Shown here: in pieces, positions 51,406 through 60,209 of the stretch | How positions within the stretch are numbered: the first letter of the stretch is position 1 | Layout: each line of letters begins with the position of its first letter | Source: Bin5 sp965116395 | Lineage (GTDB): Bacteria; Chloroflexota; Anaerolineae; Caldilineales; Caldilineaceae | Length of the DNA: 64,000 nucleotides | Assembly: GCA_965116395.1 (NCBI GenBank) | Contig: OZ220684.1 | Location: 3,906,001 to 3,970,000, forward strand | Direction: 5' to 3' | Notes under the pieces: generated by a model | The model's database searches: none | Told to the model about the DNA's origin: nothing | The model's input: only the letters and a program-made list of their open reading frames with translations | Made by a program: the position numbers and the translations under genes

Positions 51406-52683
51406 TTATGCAAGTGCTTCCAGCACTTTGGTCACGCCGTCAATAGTCTCCTCCACATCGGCATTGCTCATGGCCGGGCTGACATGCAACGAAACCGCCC
51501 GGCCCAGCAGATCGAGCGAACGCGGGCACATATCCGGCGAATAGGCCAATTCCCTCTTAGCCCAGCGCCAAGGACCGCCGCCTTCCGTCCAGGCGCGCTG
51601 CGACAGCACTGGAAACCAGTGAGCATACACGTGGAAATCGCGTTGCTCTGGCCGGTAAAGGACACCGGCGGAAATGTTCTCCGCGTTCAGACCGCGCGCG
51701 ACCGCCTGCGCCTTCGCAGGTGTCTCAAGGAACATGGCGAGGGAGATGGCGCTATCGCCTTCCGGGTCCGGAATCTCTCGAAAGGTTACACCTTTGCCCG
51801 CCGCGGTCGTTTCGATGCCGGCCATAAGCATCTCTTTCCTGGCCCGCGCGGCGGCCACAATGCCCCGCAACCTTCCCAACTGCACCAGTCCGATGGCCGC
51901 AGGAATCTCCGCCATCCTGAAGTTCGCGCCCCACAGCACCTCTTCTTCGGGTAGCTCCAACCGATTCGAAGCGGCCACGTCGTGAAACATGAATGCTCGT
52001 TGCCAAACCTGAAGGTCGCTGGTCGCGACCATGCCGCCTTCGCCGGTCGTAATTATCTTGCTGAACTGCAAGCTGAAGCAGCCGACGTCGCCTATAGAGC
52101 CGACCCTGCGTCCCTGGAAGCTGGCCCCATTGCCCTGGGCGCAGTCTTCGATTATGCGTAACCCGTGACGGCCGGCAATGTCCTGAATGGCATCCATCCG
52201 TGCCGGCGCCCCTCGCATGTGAACCGGCATAATCGCCTTTGTGTGCGGGCTGATCTTGCGCTCAACATCGTCAGGGTCGAGTGTCAGCGACTCGTCTATC
52301 TCGGCAATAATGGGTATGCCGCCGACCGCCATTACCGAAGTGGCCGATGCCATCCACGTGAAGGCAGGCACGATCACCTCATCGCCAGGGCCGATGCCGA
52401 TGCCCTGCAGACCGCATATCAGTGCCGCCGTGCCCGACGTGACCGCCAAAGCATGGGCCGAACCAACCGACTGTGCAAACTCCTCCTCCAACTGATCTGC
52501 TTGCGATTCGCCTTCCTCATCGCTGAAAAAGCGGAAAAGCTGTTTGGCGCGCAGCACGTCGAGTACGGCCTGCTCCTCAGCGTCGTCGAGGGCTTGTCCG
52601 CCGGCTGCCATGTACGGCTCCTTCCGCTCGCGAGCAGGTGTTCCTCCGTCTATGGCCAGTAATGGAGCAGCAGATGTTGACAT
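51406..52683 (-). CDS. DegT/DnrJ/EryC1 family PLP-dependent aminotransferase
   Basis: The protein has 425 residues. GGAGG 7 bases upstream fixes the ATG at 52683. The PLP Lys lies in SLQFSKIITTGEGGMVATS; other marks are EVIVPAFTWMASATSVMAVG, IEDCAQGNGA and the substrate loop LWGANFRMAEIPAAIG. These enzymes transfer an amino group to a keto-sugar nucleotide to make amino sugars for surface glycans or antibiotics. It leads the four-gene minus-strand group with a lipoprotein and two glycosyltransferases. The N-terminal MSTSAAPLLAIDGGTPARER is typical of bacterial family members. Confidence 0.92.
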   Translation of the reverse strand: MSTSAAPLLAIDGGTPARERKEPYMAAGGQALDDAEEQAVLDVLRAKQLFRFFSDEEGESQADQLEEEFAQSVGSAHALAVTSGTAALICGLQGIGIGPGDEVIVPAFTWMASATSVMAVGGIPIIAEIDESLTLDPDDVERKISPHTKAIMPVHMRGAPARMDAIQDIAGRHGLRIIEDCAQGNGASFQGRRVGSIGDVGCFSLQFSKIITTGEGGMVATSDLQVWQRAFMFHDVAASNRLELPEEEVLWGANFRMAEIPAAIGLVQLGRLRGIVAAARARKEMLMAGIETTAAGKGVTFREIPDPEGDSAISLAMFLETPAKAQAVARGLNAENISAGVLYRPEQRDFHVYAHWFPVLSQRAWTEGGGPWRWAKRELAYSPDMCPRSLDLLGRAVSLHVSPAMSNADVEETIDGVTKVLEALA

Positions 52684-52789
52684 GTGTAGTCCTCCAATTG
52701 GGGACAGAAAACGCGCTAAGATTGTCCCTGGAAGTCAAGAAGTCGATCTCCTGTTACACTTTCGCCCTTGGTCTCCAGCAACCGCGATC

Positions 52790-52798
52790 AGTATAACA
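52790..52798 (-). promoter_or_regulatory. Extended -10 promoter for the glycan operon
   Basis: On the minus strand TGTTATACT (52798 to 52790) is an extended -10, about 105 bases upstream of ATG 52683. Confidence 0.5.
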
Positions 52799-52811
52799 TA
52801 GCGCCAAACTG

Positions 52812-52840
52812 TTGACAGTCTGCAGGAGTCGTGTTTTACT
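52812..52840 (+). promoter_or_regulatory. Divergent promoter for the oxidoreductase gene
   Basis: TTGACA (52812-52817), 17 bases, then TTTACT (52835-52840). It is back to back with the site at 52790, and the predicted start leaves a leader of about 40 bases before ATG 52887. Confidence 0.5.
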
Positions 52841-52886
52841 TCCCCAACTGTATCGACAGTATACGCAAAATATGGGAGCTGAAAAT

Positions 52887-53867
52887 ATGGACAAGACTCG
52901 CTGGGGTATTCTGGGAACGGGGCGCATCGCCGGTGACTTTGCCACCGGGCTGGCCGCGGAGGAAGATGCAGAAGTCGTAGCCGTCGGCTCCCGCTCTCAG
53001 GAAACTGCCGACAGGTTTGCCGATCGCTTCGGCATTCCAAACCGGCATCCCACCTACGACGCGCTTGCGGCCGACCCCATGGTGGATATCATATACATTG
53101 CCACTCCTCACCCATTGCACAAAGAGAATACGATCAGTTGCCTGCGCGCCGGCAAGGCCGTGCTATGTGAGAAACCGTTCGCGATCAATAGCGCCGAGGC
53201 CCAGGAGATGATCGACTGCGCACGCGCCGAAGGCGTTTACCTCATGGAGGCGATGTGGACGCGTTTTCTGCCTCATATTCGTGAAATGGTCCGTCGCATA
53301 GAGGAAGGACAAATAGGCGACATCCGTCTGTTTCAGGCAGATTTCTGCTATCGCGCACCGCTGAATCCTGAACGGCGCACATTTAACCCGGCCCTTGGCG
53401 GCGGCGCGTTGCTGGATGTGGGAGTTTACCCGATTTCGCTGGCCCATCATTTGCTGGGGGGACCTACCCGTGTCGCGTCGCTGGCACACCTGGGCGTGAC
53501 CGGCGTGGACGAGCTGGCAGGTATGCTTTTTCAGTACGATGACGGCGCGCTAGCCGTAATGTCCACTGCTGTCCGAGCCAACTCGCCCGATTCGCTCCTC
53601 ATTAGTGGGACTGAGGGAGAGATACGCGCACACGACCGCTGGTGGATGCCATCCGGTTTCACGATAACCCGTGACGGCCGCGAACCGGAGACAGTGCGCC
53701 CTGACACCATCGGCAATGGCTGGAACTACCAGGCTGTAGAATGCGGCCGCTGCCTCAGGGAAGGACTGACCGAACACGACCTGATGCCCCTTGACGAGTC
53801 TCTTGCAATCATGCGCCTGATGGATGGTTTGCGGCAGGAGTGGGGGCTACGCTATCCAATGGAGTAA
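52887..53867 (+). CDS. Gfo/Idh/MocA family oxidoreductase
   Basis: The protein has 326 residues. ATG 52887 follows GGGAG by 8 bases; an ATG at 52872 would overlap that signal. The cofactor motif is GILGTGRIAGDFATG, and VLCEKPFAINSAEA holds the E-K-P motif. MEAMWTRFLPHIREMV and GGGALLDVGVYPISLAHHLL are close to dihydrodiol/trans-1,2-dihydrobenzene dehydrogenase and glucose-fructose oxidoreductase relatives. It oxidises or reduces a cyclic polyol or sugar with NAD(P). It is divergent from the DegT gene and may supply a keto-sugar, but this is inference. Confidence 0.9.
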   Translation: MDKTRWGILGTGRIAGDFATGLAAEEDAEVVAVGSRSQETADRFADRFGIPNRHPTYDALAADPMVDIIYIATPHPLHKENTISCLRAGKAVLCEKPFAINSAEAQEMIDCARAEGVYLMEAMWTRFLPHIREMVRRIEEGQIGDIRLFQADFCYRAPLNPERRTFNPALGGGALLDVGVYPISLAHHLLGGPTRVASLAHLGVTGVDELAGMLFQYDDGALAVMSTAVRANSPDSLLISGTEGEIRAHDRWWMPSGFTITRDGREPETVRPDTIGNGWNYQAVECGRCLREGLTEHDLMPLDESLAIMRLMDGLRQEWGLRYPME

Positions 53868-53970
53868 GTTCAATGCCGGATCAGGAAAACCCTTCAGTAC
53901 CTACGCAGCCGCTACTGATTCGCAACCCTGAATGAGGCGAGCAAAGGTGTTTCTTCTCCCCGCATTGTTG

Positions 53971-54186
53971 TATTTTGGGCGGTCGGGCGCAAGCGCCCTC
54001 CCTTGTGCAGGGGCTGCGCCCCCGCAACGCCCCCCTACAAAAACATGCCTCACCGACCGTGTGCATTCTTCGCAACGTGTCGGCTGGCGAGCATGGCGGC
54101 GGCTGCACACCAGTTGCGTCACCTAGAGCCTGAATGGTTCCAAGGATGACTGGCTGGTCAACTGCTGTGGCTTAGTAGTTACACCC
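53971..54186 (+). repeat. GC-rich structured intergenic element, copy 4
   Basis: The head has GGGCGC-AA-GCGCCC (53985-53998) and GGGGC-TGC-GCCCC, with CGGTCGG (53980-53986) matching CCGACCG (54053-54059). The tail ends in GTGGCTTAGTAGTTAC. It fills most of the 53868-54203 gap; nothing else is seen there. Confidence 0.85.
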
Positions 54187-54203
54187 TTCAAGAGAAAATT
54201 ACA

Positions 54204-55067
54204 CTAAGCACTACTTTCTTCTTGCCTAACCGCCTGCAGACAATAATGCAGGCTACCCCGCAATAATTCGACAACCCTGCTGTCCGGAGCACCTGCCTCC
54301 AGTGCATCCGGTTGCAGTTCTAACGAGATGGAGTGACTGTAACCGTCCGCGGCCATCCGGGCCAGCAACGCGTCCAGTCTCAAAGCGCCGTCCTCGGGCC
54401 GCCGGTGTTCGCTGCCGTCGAAGTTGCTAAGATGGACATGCTTTACCCGCTGCCCCCAAGAGTTGTAGGCCTCGACAGGGTCCAGCCCCCAGGTGCCCAG
54501 GTGTGTTGTATCCAAAGTGATGTGCGGAAATCGGGTAATGTCGCCAAGCGTCGCCTGGCTGTGCGGGTTCCAGCGGGCGGGGTTGACGCGCACGCCCATA
54601 AACCGCTGGGCCGGCAAGTTTTCGATGCACAAGAGGACATCAGTTTGGGCCTGGAGCTCAGCATAGCTCTCGGTGAGCCAATCTGCGTACTGGCGGTTTA
54701 AGGTATCAAATGGGTTGGGCAGCAACAGGCTGCGACTAGCGGTCTGCAGAAAGGCGGCTCCGTAACGTGTGGGTAGGTGGTGAACGACAACCCGCGCGTC
54801 CAGTTCAGCTGCCAGTTCGGCGGTGCGGGCGATTGCGCCGACCTCGGTCTCGCCCCAGCCTTGGCAGTTGCGGCTGAACGGACTATGGAGAGCCGGGATC
54901 GTGAGCGCGTGACTGTCCATCAGGTAGCGCAAATAGTCGAGCTGGCGCGTGTCCCAGCGATGATCAACCATCATTTCGATACCTTCAAAGCCGGCCTCGG
55001 CCGCCAGCGCAAAGACGCGGTCGATACTGTAGTTGTAAAGCGAACCGGTGGAAAAGATGAAACGCAT
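54204..55067 (-). CDS. Sugar phosphate isomerase/epimerase family protein
   Basis: The protein has 287 residues from ATG 55067 (MRFIFSTGSLYNYSIDRVFA); a TTG six codons upstream is less likely. The AP-endonuclease-2-like barrel shows GFEGIEMMVDHRWD, VVVHHLPTRYG, LLCIENLPAQRFMG (metal-ligand Glu), ITLDTTHLGTWG, VKHVHLSNFDG (His and Asp) and ISLELQPD at the end. It probably isomerises or epimerises a sugar. It lies 75 bases upstream of the NmrA-like gene on the same strand but is not obviously co-transcribed with it. Confidence 0.85.
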   Translation of the reverse strand: MRFIFSTGSLYNYSIDRVFALAAEAGFEGIEMMVDHRWDTRQLDYLRYLMDSHALTIPALHSPFSRNCQGWGETEVGAIARTAELAAELDARVVVHHLPTRYGAAFLQTASRSLLLPNPFDTLNRQYADWLTESYAELQAQTDVLLCIENLPAQRFMGVRVNPARWNPHSQATLGDITRFPHITLDTTHLGTWGLDPVEAYNSWGQRVKHVHLSNFDGSEHRRPEDGALRLDALLARMAADGYSHSISLELQPDALEAGAPDSRVVELLRGSLHYCLQAVRQEESSA

Positions 55068-55142
55068 GGCAAATACTCTGGACAAATGTAGCCCGCGGCT
55101 GGCGCCAGCAAGAGCGGCATTTGAACAAGTGCGGCTCCTTTG

Positions 55143-55988
55143 TCAACCTGGAAACGCTCGCGCCGCGAACTCGAAAAGTGATGTCGGACGGCGGCCCAGC
55201 AACCAGCCCAGGACATTGCCGTTTCCGATCAGGCCGTGGCGGTCATAGTAGCGAAACATCGCAGCCAGTGCCTTTGTTGTATCACCGGGCATCCCGCTGG
55301 CACTTGCAGACTTCTCCCAACTCTCGAGAGGCATCTGAACGGCATTAACGGGTCGCCGCAATTGGTTCGCCAGAGCCTGAGCAATCTCCTCCGAAGACAA
55401 ATTCTCTGGTCCGGCTAACTCGTAGATCGCCCCGGCATGGCATGATTCTGTGAGAACCTTTGCTGCGGTCCAGGCTACATCAGCCAGATCGACCAGTGCA
55501 AAGCGTGCCTGGATACTATAGGGTACACTAAACTGGCCGGTTGTCGCTATCTGTTCCCGGTAGGCAAGCACATTTTGCATGTACGCGCATGGCTGCAGAA
55601 CTGTGAAAGGCAGGCCGCTGCGAAAGATCTCCTCCTCGACACGCAGCTTTTGCCAGTGGTGGGGCATTTCTTCCGTCTGCGGGTGGAGGACCGAGTGGTA
55701 GACAAAGCGTCCTATACCGGCCCGCTCCGCGGCCTGCAAGGCCAACTTTCCGACCTCGATTTCGCGTGTATACATGTTGGGGCAGATGAGATAAATTGCA
55801 TCGACTCCAACACACGCTTCCCGCCACAGGCCGGCATCCTCCAGATCACCGACAATGGTATCGGCAACATTGAGATTCTGGGCCTGCTCATGGCGTCGTA
55901 ACCAAGCGCGCACCGGCCGGCCGGTCCGCGCCAACGCATCAGTGACCGCATGGCCGGTCTTGCCTGCGGCCCCGGTAACCAGAATCAT
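55143..55988 (-). CDS. NmrA-like NAD(P)-binding protein
   Basis: The protein has 281 residues. The cofactor motif is VTGAAGKTGHAV near the N-terminus. The later GRFVYHSVLHPQ, GLPFTVLQPCAYMQNV and the C-terminal sequence are typical of the atypical SDR/NmrA group, whose members reduce small molecules or act as redox sensors. The catalytic Tyr-x3-Lys is not in the usual place, which is normal for the group. Its start overlaps the stop of the Uma2 gene in ATGA, so the two are translationally coupled. Substrate unknown. Confidence 0.85.
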   Translation of the reverse strand: MILVTGAAGKTGHAVTDALARTGRPVRAWLRRHEQAQNLNVADTIVGDLEDAGLWREACVGVDAIYLICPNMYTREIEVGKLALQAAERAGIGRFVYHSVLHPQTEEMPHHWQKLRVEEEIFRSGLPFTVLQPCAYMQNVLAYREQIATTGQFSVPYSIQARFALVDLADVAWTAAKVLTESCHAGAIYELAGPENLSSEEIAQALANQLRRPVNAVQMPLESWEKSASASGMPGDTTKALAAMFRYYDRHGLIGNGNVLGWLLGRRPTSLFEFAARAFPG

Positions 55989-56572
55989 GCGGAAAAAATC
56001 TCGTTCACGAGGACAGCAAAGCCCGCCAACACTTCTGAACTTGCAATTTCATCTTCGCCGAAGCTTCCAAGCAACCGGTAGGATCCATCTCGCAGAACAT
56101 GAATCTCAGCCGTCCGCTCGCGGGGATCGATAATCCAGTACTCGGGCACGCCCGCCTCTGCGTAAATCTCGTACTTCAGTCTGACGTCGTGGTACGGATT
56201 GGATGGCGACAACACTTCCATCACTAAGTCGGGCGCGCCCTGGATGTTTAGTTCGCCAACGACGGGGAGATTCTCTCGATGGATTACCACAATGTCAGGC
56301 TGGACGGGCTCCCCCAAGCTGTCGGGGAGAATTACATCAATGGGTGCGGCGAAGGCTGTGCCCAGTTTCGACTCTTGGAGATATCCTTCCAGAAAAAATG
56401 CAAGGCGGGTGATAACTCGCTGGTGCAAGGGTCGCGGCGCCACTGACTTATAGAGTTCTCCCCGAATTACTTCGAAGCGCTTGCCATCTTCTGGGAGACG
56501 GGCATAGTCGTCATACGTCCACTCCCCCTGCGCCGGAAGCTGCTCAGTCTGCGCGGCATATTTGGCTGTCAT
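55985..56572 (-). CDS. Uma2 family nuclease-like protein
   Basis: The protein has 195 residues from ATG 56572, with AGGAG close upstream. The Uma2 (DUF820) pattern is clear: YARLPEDGKRFEVIRGELYK, Asp in VQPDIVVIHRENL, Glu in DLVMEVLSPSNPYHD and YEIYAEAGVPEYWIIDPRER. These residues form a PD-(D/E)XK-type nuclease site. The cellular role is unknown; Uma2 genes are abundant in cyanobacteria and Chloroflexota. Its ATGA overlap with the NmrA-like gene means they share a transcript. Confidence 0.9.
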   Translation of the reverse strand: MTAKYAAQTEQLPAQGEWTYDDYARLPEDGKRFEVIRGELYKSVAPRPLHQRVITRLAFFLEGYLQESKLGTAFAAPIDVILPDSLGEPVQPDIVVIHRENLPVVGELNIQGAPDLVMEVLSPSNPYHDVRLKYEIYAEAGVPEYWIIDPRERTAEIHVLRDGSYRLLGSFGEDEIASSEVLAGFAVLVNEIFSA

Positions 56573-56695
56573 TGACTCCTGAACTCGGCGCACTATGCCC
56601 CTCCTTTTCCAAACCCGTGCGCGCACGTTCAGTGGCTGGTAACCTTACCGATTACCAGCCACTGCTGACTCGTCGCAATCTGGCGATACGATTGC

Positions 56696-57838
56696 CTATT
56701 CGCCTCCCTCAACCAGTTCCACTTCAATGGGTGTGTAGCTATCTCCCATCGTGTCGCCATCCAACAGTCCGAGAGCCGCCTCCGCCAAGTCTGAGCGGAA
56801 GGCACCGTCACTAGGCGCCTCAGCTATTACGCCGCCGTCTACGGAAACCTGCACGGTCTGATCCCAAAGTGTCTGGTCCATTACGCCGATTCCTGCCGGG
56901 GAAGGCCAGATCAGCTTATTGATCTCATTCAACTGCCAGCTCATATGGCTTAGGCCAAGTGTGGGACCGTTGTCGAGAACGACCTGGACGCAAGCGTCGA
57001 AGCTGTCGCGGCAGAACTGCCAGCCTTTGAAGCTGGCCGCCAGGAAGCGCACTGCGATGTCCTCATTGCCCTCTTCCGCCAACCAGGATTCCCGCGCGAA
57101 AACATGATCCTGAAGCATGGCCGTGCCCACGTCGTTGAAGTCGATGACCACAAGGTCAGACGGCTGATAGAGCTCCCCCGTCTCGGAGTTGACCGCCTCC
57201 AGAACCTGGGCGTACTCGTTGTATATCATCGCCTGCGCGGCGTCGAGTTCGCGGTTGAGCAGGGCCAGCATGTCGAAACTCTGCTGAATGACCGTGACAT
57301 CGTCAGGGTTGTTCGGGTCGATGCCCTCAGCACGCATGGCTACGAACAGCTCATGCTCGTTGCCGAAACCCCAAGTTCCGACTTTCTTGCCCGCCATGTC
57401 GGCAATGGTTGTAACCGGCGCGTCGGCCCAAGAGACCTCCAACGTTCCGCTGCGCTGGAATACCTGTGCGATATTGACCAGGTCGGCGCCTTCCGCACGC
57501 GAGGCCAACACTTTGGGAACCCAAGCCAGGCCGAACTCGGCTTGGCCGGAGGCGACCACCTGCTGCGGCACAATGTCGACCGCGCCTTCAAGGATGGTCA
57601 CGTCCAAGCACTGCTCTTCGTAAAAGCCTTGATCAACGGCGGCAAAGTAGCCTGCAAACTGGGACTGGGTCACCCACTGAAGCTGCAAACTGACCGGAGT
57701 GAGTTCGGCGCATCCGTCTTCAGCCATGGCCTCGTCACCGCCGGAGTCCATCGCCGGAGCCGCCGGAGCGACGCATGCCCCCAGCATCAGGATGAGCAGC
57801 GTGAAACCCGTCAGCAACCGTGCATTTCGATTTTTCAT
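56696..57838 (-). CDS. ABC transporter substrate-binding lipoprotein, NMT1/THI5 type
   Basis: The protein has 380 residues with GGGAGG upstream of the ATG. The lipobox LILMLGAC anchors it through Cys22. LQLQWVTQSQFAGYFAAVDQ near residues 52-71 is the NMT1 ligand-binding signature shared with ThiY (pyrimidine precursor), RibY (riboflavin) and nitrate/taurine binding proteins; GTWGFGNEHELFVAM follows. It is the last of three transporter genes on the minus strand (ATPase, permease, then binding protein). A pyrimidine-type ligand is favoured because a dihydropyrimidinase gene belongs to the same neighbourhood. Confidence 0.88.
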   Translation of the reverse strand: MKNRNARLLTGFTLLILMLGACVAPAAPAMDSGGDEAMAEDGCAELTPVSLQLQWVTQSQFAGYFAAVDQGFYEEQCLDVTILEGAVDIVPQQVVASGQAEFGLAWVPKVLASRAEGADLVNIAQVFQRSGTLEVSWADAPVTTIADMAGKKVGTWGFGNEHELFVAMRAEGIDPNNPDDVTVIQQSFDMLALLNRELDAAQAMIYNEYAQVLEAVNSETGELYQPSDLVVIDFNDVGTAMLQDHVFARESWLAEEGNEDIAVRFLAASFKGWQFCRDSFDACVQVVLDNGPTLGLSHMSWQLNEINKLIWPSPAGIGVMDQTLWDQTVQVSVDGGVIAEAPSDGAFRSDLAEAALGLLDGDTMGDSYTPIEVELVEGGE

Positions 57839-57882
57839 TAGATCCTCCCGAGGAACTCTGAAAGTGTAAGAATGTCGTTAAG

Positions 57883-58827
57883 CTACGCGCGGAACGTCGG
57901 ATGCCATGGCAAAGTTAACCGTTCCGCTAACAGGATGACAAGATAGATGGCGATGCCAAGTAAACAGGCCGCGAGAATGGCGGCCCATGCCGTCGCGAAT
58001 CGGAATAACGCCGCCTCTTGAGTGATGAAAACTCCCAAAGCAATGCGTGGGCCGCCGAAGTATTCCCCCACGATTGCTCCGATCATCGCAAGCGCTCCCG
58101 CCACCTTCAGGCCGCTGAACAGCGATGGAAGCGCGTTGGGAATCCGCAGTTTCATCAGAATTTCGGATTCGCTGGCCGCATACGAGTGCATCAGTTCCAA
58201 CGAACGGTTGTCGACCGAGGTCAGCCCGCGCACTGTATTGATCATGATCGGAAAGAAGATCATTATCGTCACAATCGCCATTTTGGAAAACGGGTTGTCG
58301 ATCCCGAACCAGTTGTTCATGATCGGCGCAAACGCGATGATCGGCATGGAGTTGGCGGCGATGGCAAAGGGCAGCAAAGCCTCACGCGAGGCGGTCCAGC
58401 GTGTTGTAGCAAGCGCTACCGCGATGCCTGCCACCGTTCCCATCGTCATCCCTCCCAGCGCTTCCTTCAACGTGAACCAACTTGCCGCCAGGATTGGCAT
58501 GAGGTTGCTGCCCCGCAATATAAGGACGTCGCGGCTGCCGAGGGGGAAATTCAGCCATCGTGCTGCCTCTAGGACCGCCTGCCGTTCGGGTGATAGTCCA
58601 CCAGGCAGGACAACAAGAAACCTGTTTCCCAGAGAGGCTTCCTCATCTGCATCGCCTGAGGTCGCGGACCCGACGACGACAACCTGAACAAGATTGCCAA
58701 TAATGGCCGTTGGCTTTGGCAACAGAAACTGCTGGATGTTGAAGGCCGTCACCAGCGCCTCCCACAGGATGACAAGCGCAACCAGAATGAGAATCGGCGC
58801 CCAGATGCGTTGCCGGCGCTCACTCAT
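57883..58827 (-). CDS. ABC transporter permease (SsuC/TauC/ThiX type) with periplasmic insertion
   Basis: The protein has 314 residues. ATG 58827 overlaps the ATPase stop in ATGA. The N-terminal helix ILILVALVILWEALVTAF is followed by an unusual extracytoplasmic stretch of about 90 residues (GSATSGDADEEASLGNRFLV to GSNLMPILAASWF) before the usual core. The core has FALGVALATTRW-like helices and the EAA loop LELMHSYAASESEILMKLRI. It forms the membrane channel for the NMT1-type binding protein. The insertion is much larger than in SsuC or TauC and may contact the binding protein. Confidence 0.87.
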   Translation of the reverse strand: MSERRQRIWAPILILVALVILWEALVTAFNIQQFLLPKPTAIIGNLVQVVVVGSATSGDADEEASLGNRFLVVLPGGLSPERQAVLEAARWLNFPLGSRDVLILRGSNLMPILAASWFTLKEALGGMTMGTVAGIAVALATTRWTASREALLPFAIAANSMPIIAFAPIMNNWFGIDNPFSKMAIVTIMIFFPIMINTVRGLTSVDNRSLELMHSYAASESEILMKLRIPNALPSLFSGLKVAGALAMIGAIVGEYFGGPRIALGVFITQEAALFRFATAWAAILAACLLGIAIYLVILLAERLTLPWHPTFRA

Positions 58828-59627
58828 GCCGGCTTCCTTTCCGGTTCCTGGCCCGCTTCGCTGATGCGAAGCTCCTCTCGCACTTGCGTTTCCAGCTCGA
58901 AGAAGCGCACGCTGCTGCGCGTATCCGCATTGCGAGGCTGAGGCAGGTCAATGGCGATATCGGCGGTTATGCGGCCGGGCCGGGCGGACATGACGATCAC
59001 CCGCGTCGAAAGGAAGACGGCTTCGGTGATGCTGTGTGTGACGAAAAGCACGGTAGTATCGGTCTTGCGCCAAATGCTGAGAAGCTCCAGATTCAGCCGC
59101 TCGCGCGTCATCTCGTCGAGCGCGCCGAAAGGCTCGTCCATCAGTAGAATCGAAGGTTCGAATGAGAGCGCACGGGCGATGGCCACTCGTTGTTGCATCC
59201 CCCCCGAGAGCTGCCAGGGGTAGTGCGAGGCAAAGTCGGTCAGCTCCACCAGCTCCAACATAGCCTGCGTGCGCAGCTCTTTTTCCGAGCGGCTGAACTG
59301 CATCAACTCCAACGGCAACTGTACATTCTTGGCAACCGTGCGCCAGTCGTAAAGTGTCGCGGCCTGGAAGACAATGCCGTAGTCCTGATCGAGCCTGGCC
59401 TGGCTGGCGCTCTTCCCGTTTACGGTGGCGACGCCGGAAGAGGGTTGAATCAGATCGCCCACAACGCGCAGGAGCGTCGACTTTCCGCAGCCCGACGGCC
59501 CGATTAGCGAGATGAATTCGTTCTCCTCAATCTGTAGATTGATCTCCTTAAGCGCGTGCACCTGGTCAGATGCGCCTTCTCCAAAGATCTTATCGACATT
59601 GTCGAGGCTTACGACGGGTCCGGTCAT
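58824..59627 (-). CDS. ABC transporter ATPase (SsuB/TauB/ThiZ type)
   Basis: The protein has 267 residues. Walker A is GPSGCGKSTLL, the Q-loop FQAATLYDW, the signature LSGGMQQRVAIARAL, Walker B ILLMDEPFGALD and the switch FVTHSITEAVFLS. This is the standard ATPase of nitrate/taurine/pyrimidine-type importers. It is first in the minus-strand gene set, followed by a permease and a binding protein, and is read from the promoter at 59712. The second permease and the dihydropyrimidinase, further to the right, may complete the system. Confidence 0.93.
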   Translation of the reverse strand: MTGPVVSLDNVDKIFGEGASDQVHALKEINLQIEENEFISLIGPSGCGKSTLLRVVGDLIQPSSGVATVNGKSASQARLDQDYGIVFQAATLYDWRTVAKNVQLPLELMQFSRSEKELRTQAMLELVELTDFASHYPWQLSGGMQQRVAIARALSFEPSILLMDEPFGALDEMTRERLNLELLSIWRKTDTTVLFVTHSITEAVFLSTRVIVMSARPGRITADIAIDLPQPRNADTRSSVRFFELETQVREELRISEAGQEPERKPA

Positions 59628-59711
59628 GTCAGACCTTTTCGTGGAAGGAGTGGCTGGAACGTGCGAAAACAGTAAAGGCCAGAGGCGGCGTTGAGCCCAG
59701 CCGTGGTGTCG

Positions 59712-59720
59712 ATTCTAGCA
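59712..59720 (-). promoter_or_regulatory. Extended -10 promoter for the importer operon
   Basis: On the minus strand TGCTAGAAT (59720 to 59712) fits TG-N-TAGAAT, about 85 bases upstream of ATG 59627. It lies in the 582-base gap 59628-60209 between divergent genes; besides this site and the one at 60099 nothing is seen there. Confidence 0.5.
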
Positions 59721-60098
59721 CACGACGGCAAGGAGGGACAAGCAGAAAGACGCTACCAGACAGTCCGACGCCGGTGCGAATTCGAGGGTATACTTCCCGG
59801 CCACGCAGCACGCGCCAAGAGCGGCCTCAAATGTCTGCTGTCCCCCTTAGCTTGGCTCTCAAAATTTCAGCCTGAACAGCCGAAATCCGCGCAAATGTCG
59901 TTACGCAGTCTACCGTCCTAATGGGAAGCCATAGCCCCATCAACACCGCTTTTCTCTGTCGAGGATGGCGAGGCAGTCATAGTTCTCGTGTGGTCGATAG
60001 CCGGGCAGGCGCGGTCTGAACTGGCCGCGCTCAGACGTGCCACTTTTTTGCATGGACAACTGTGTTCTGTCGCTGAGATACTGTGCTCTTCAGCTGTG

Positions 60099-60107
60099 TG
60101 TTATGAT
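60099..60107 (+). promoter_or_regulatory. Extended -10 promoter for the sulfatase gene
   Basis: TGTTATGAT (60099-60107) fits TG-N-TATGAT; the transcript would start near 60114 with a leader of about 95 bases before ATG 60210. Confidence 0.45.
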
Positions 60108-60209
60108 GCAAGAGCACTGGGCTGGACGGATCCTACGCCCTGTCGCCCCGTCAATGTTTACCGGCTCCTGGAAACTTTCGCCCCACCTTTTCAAAGGAGA
60201 GACGCCACT

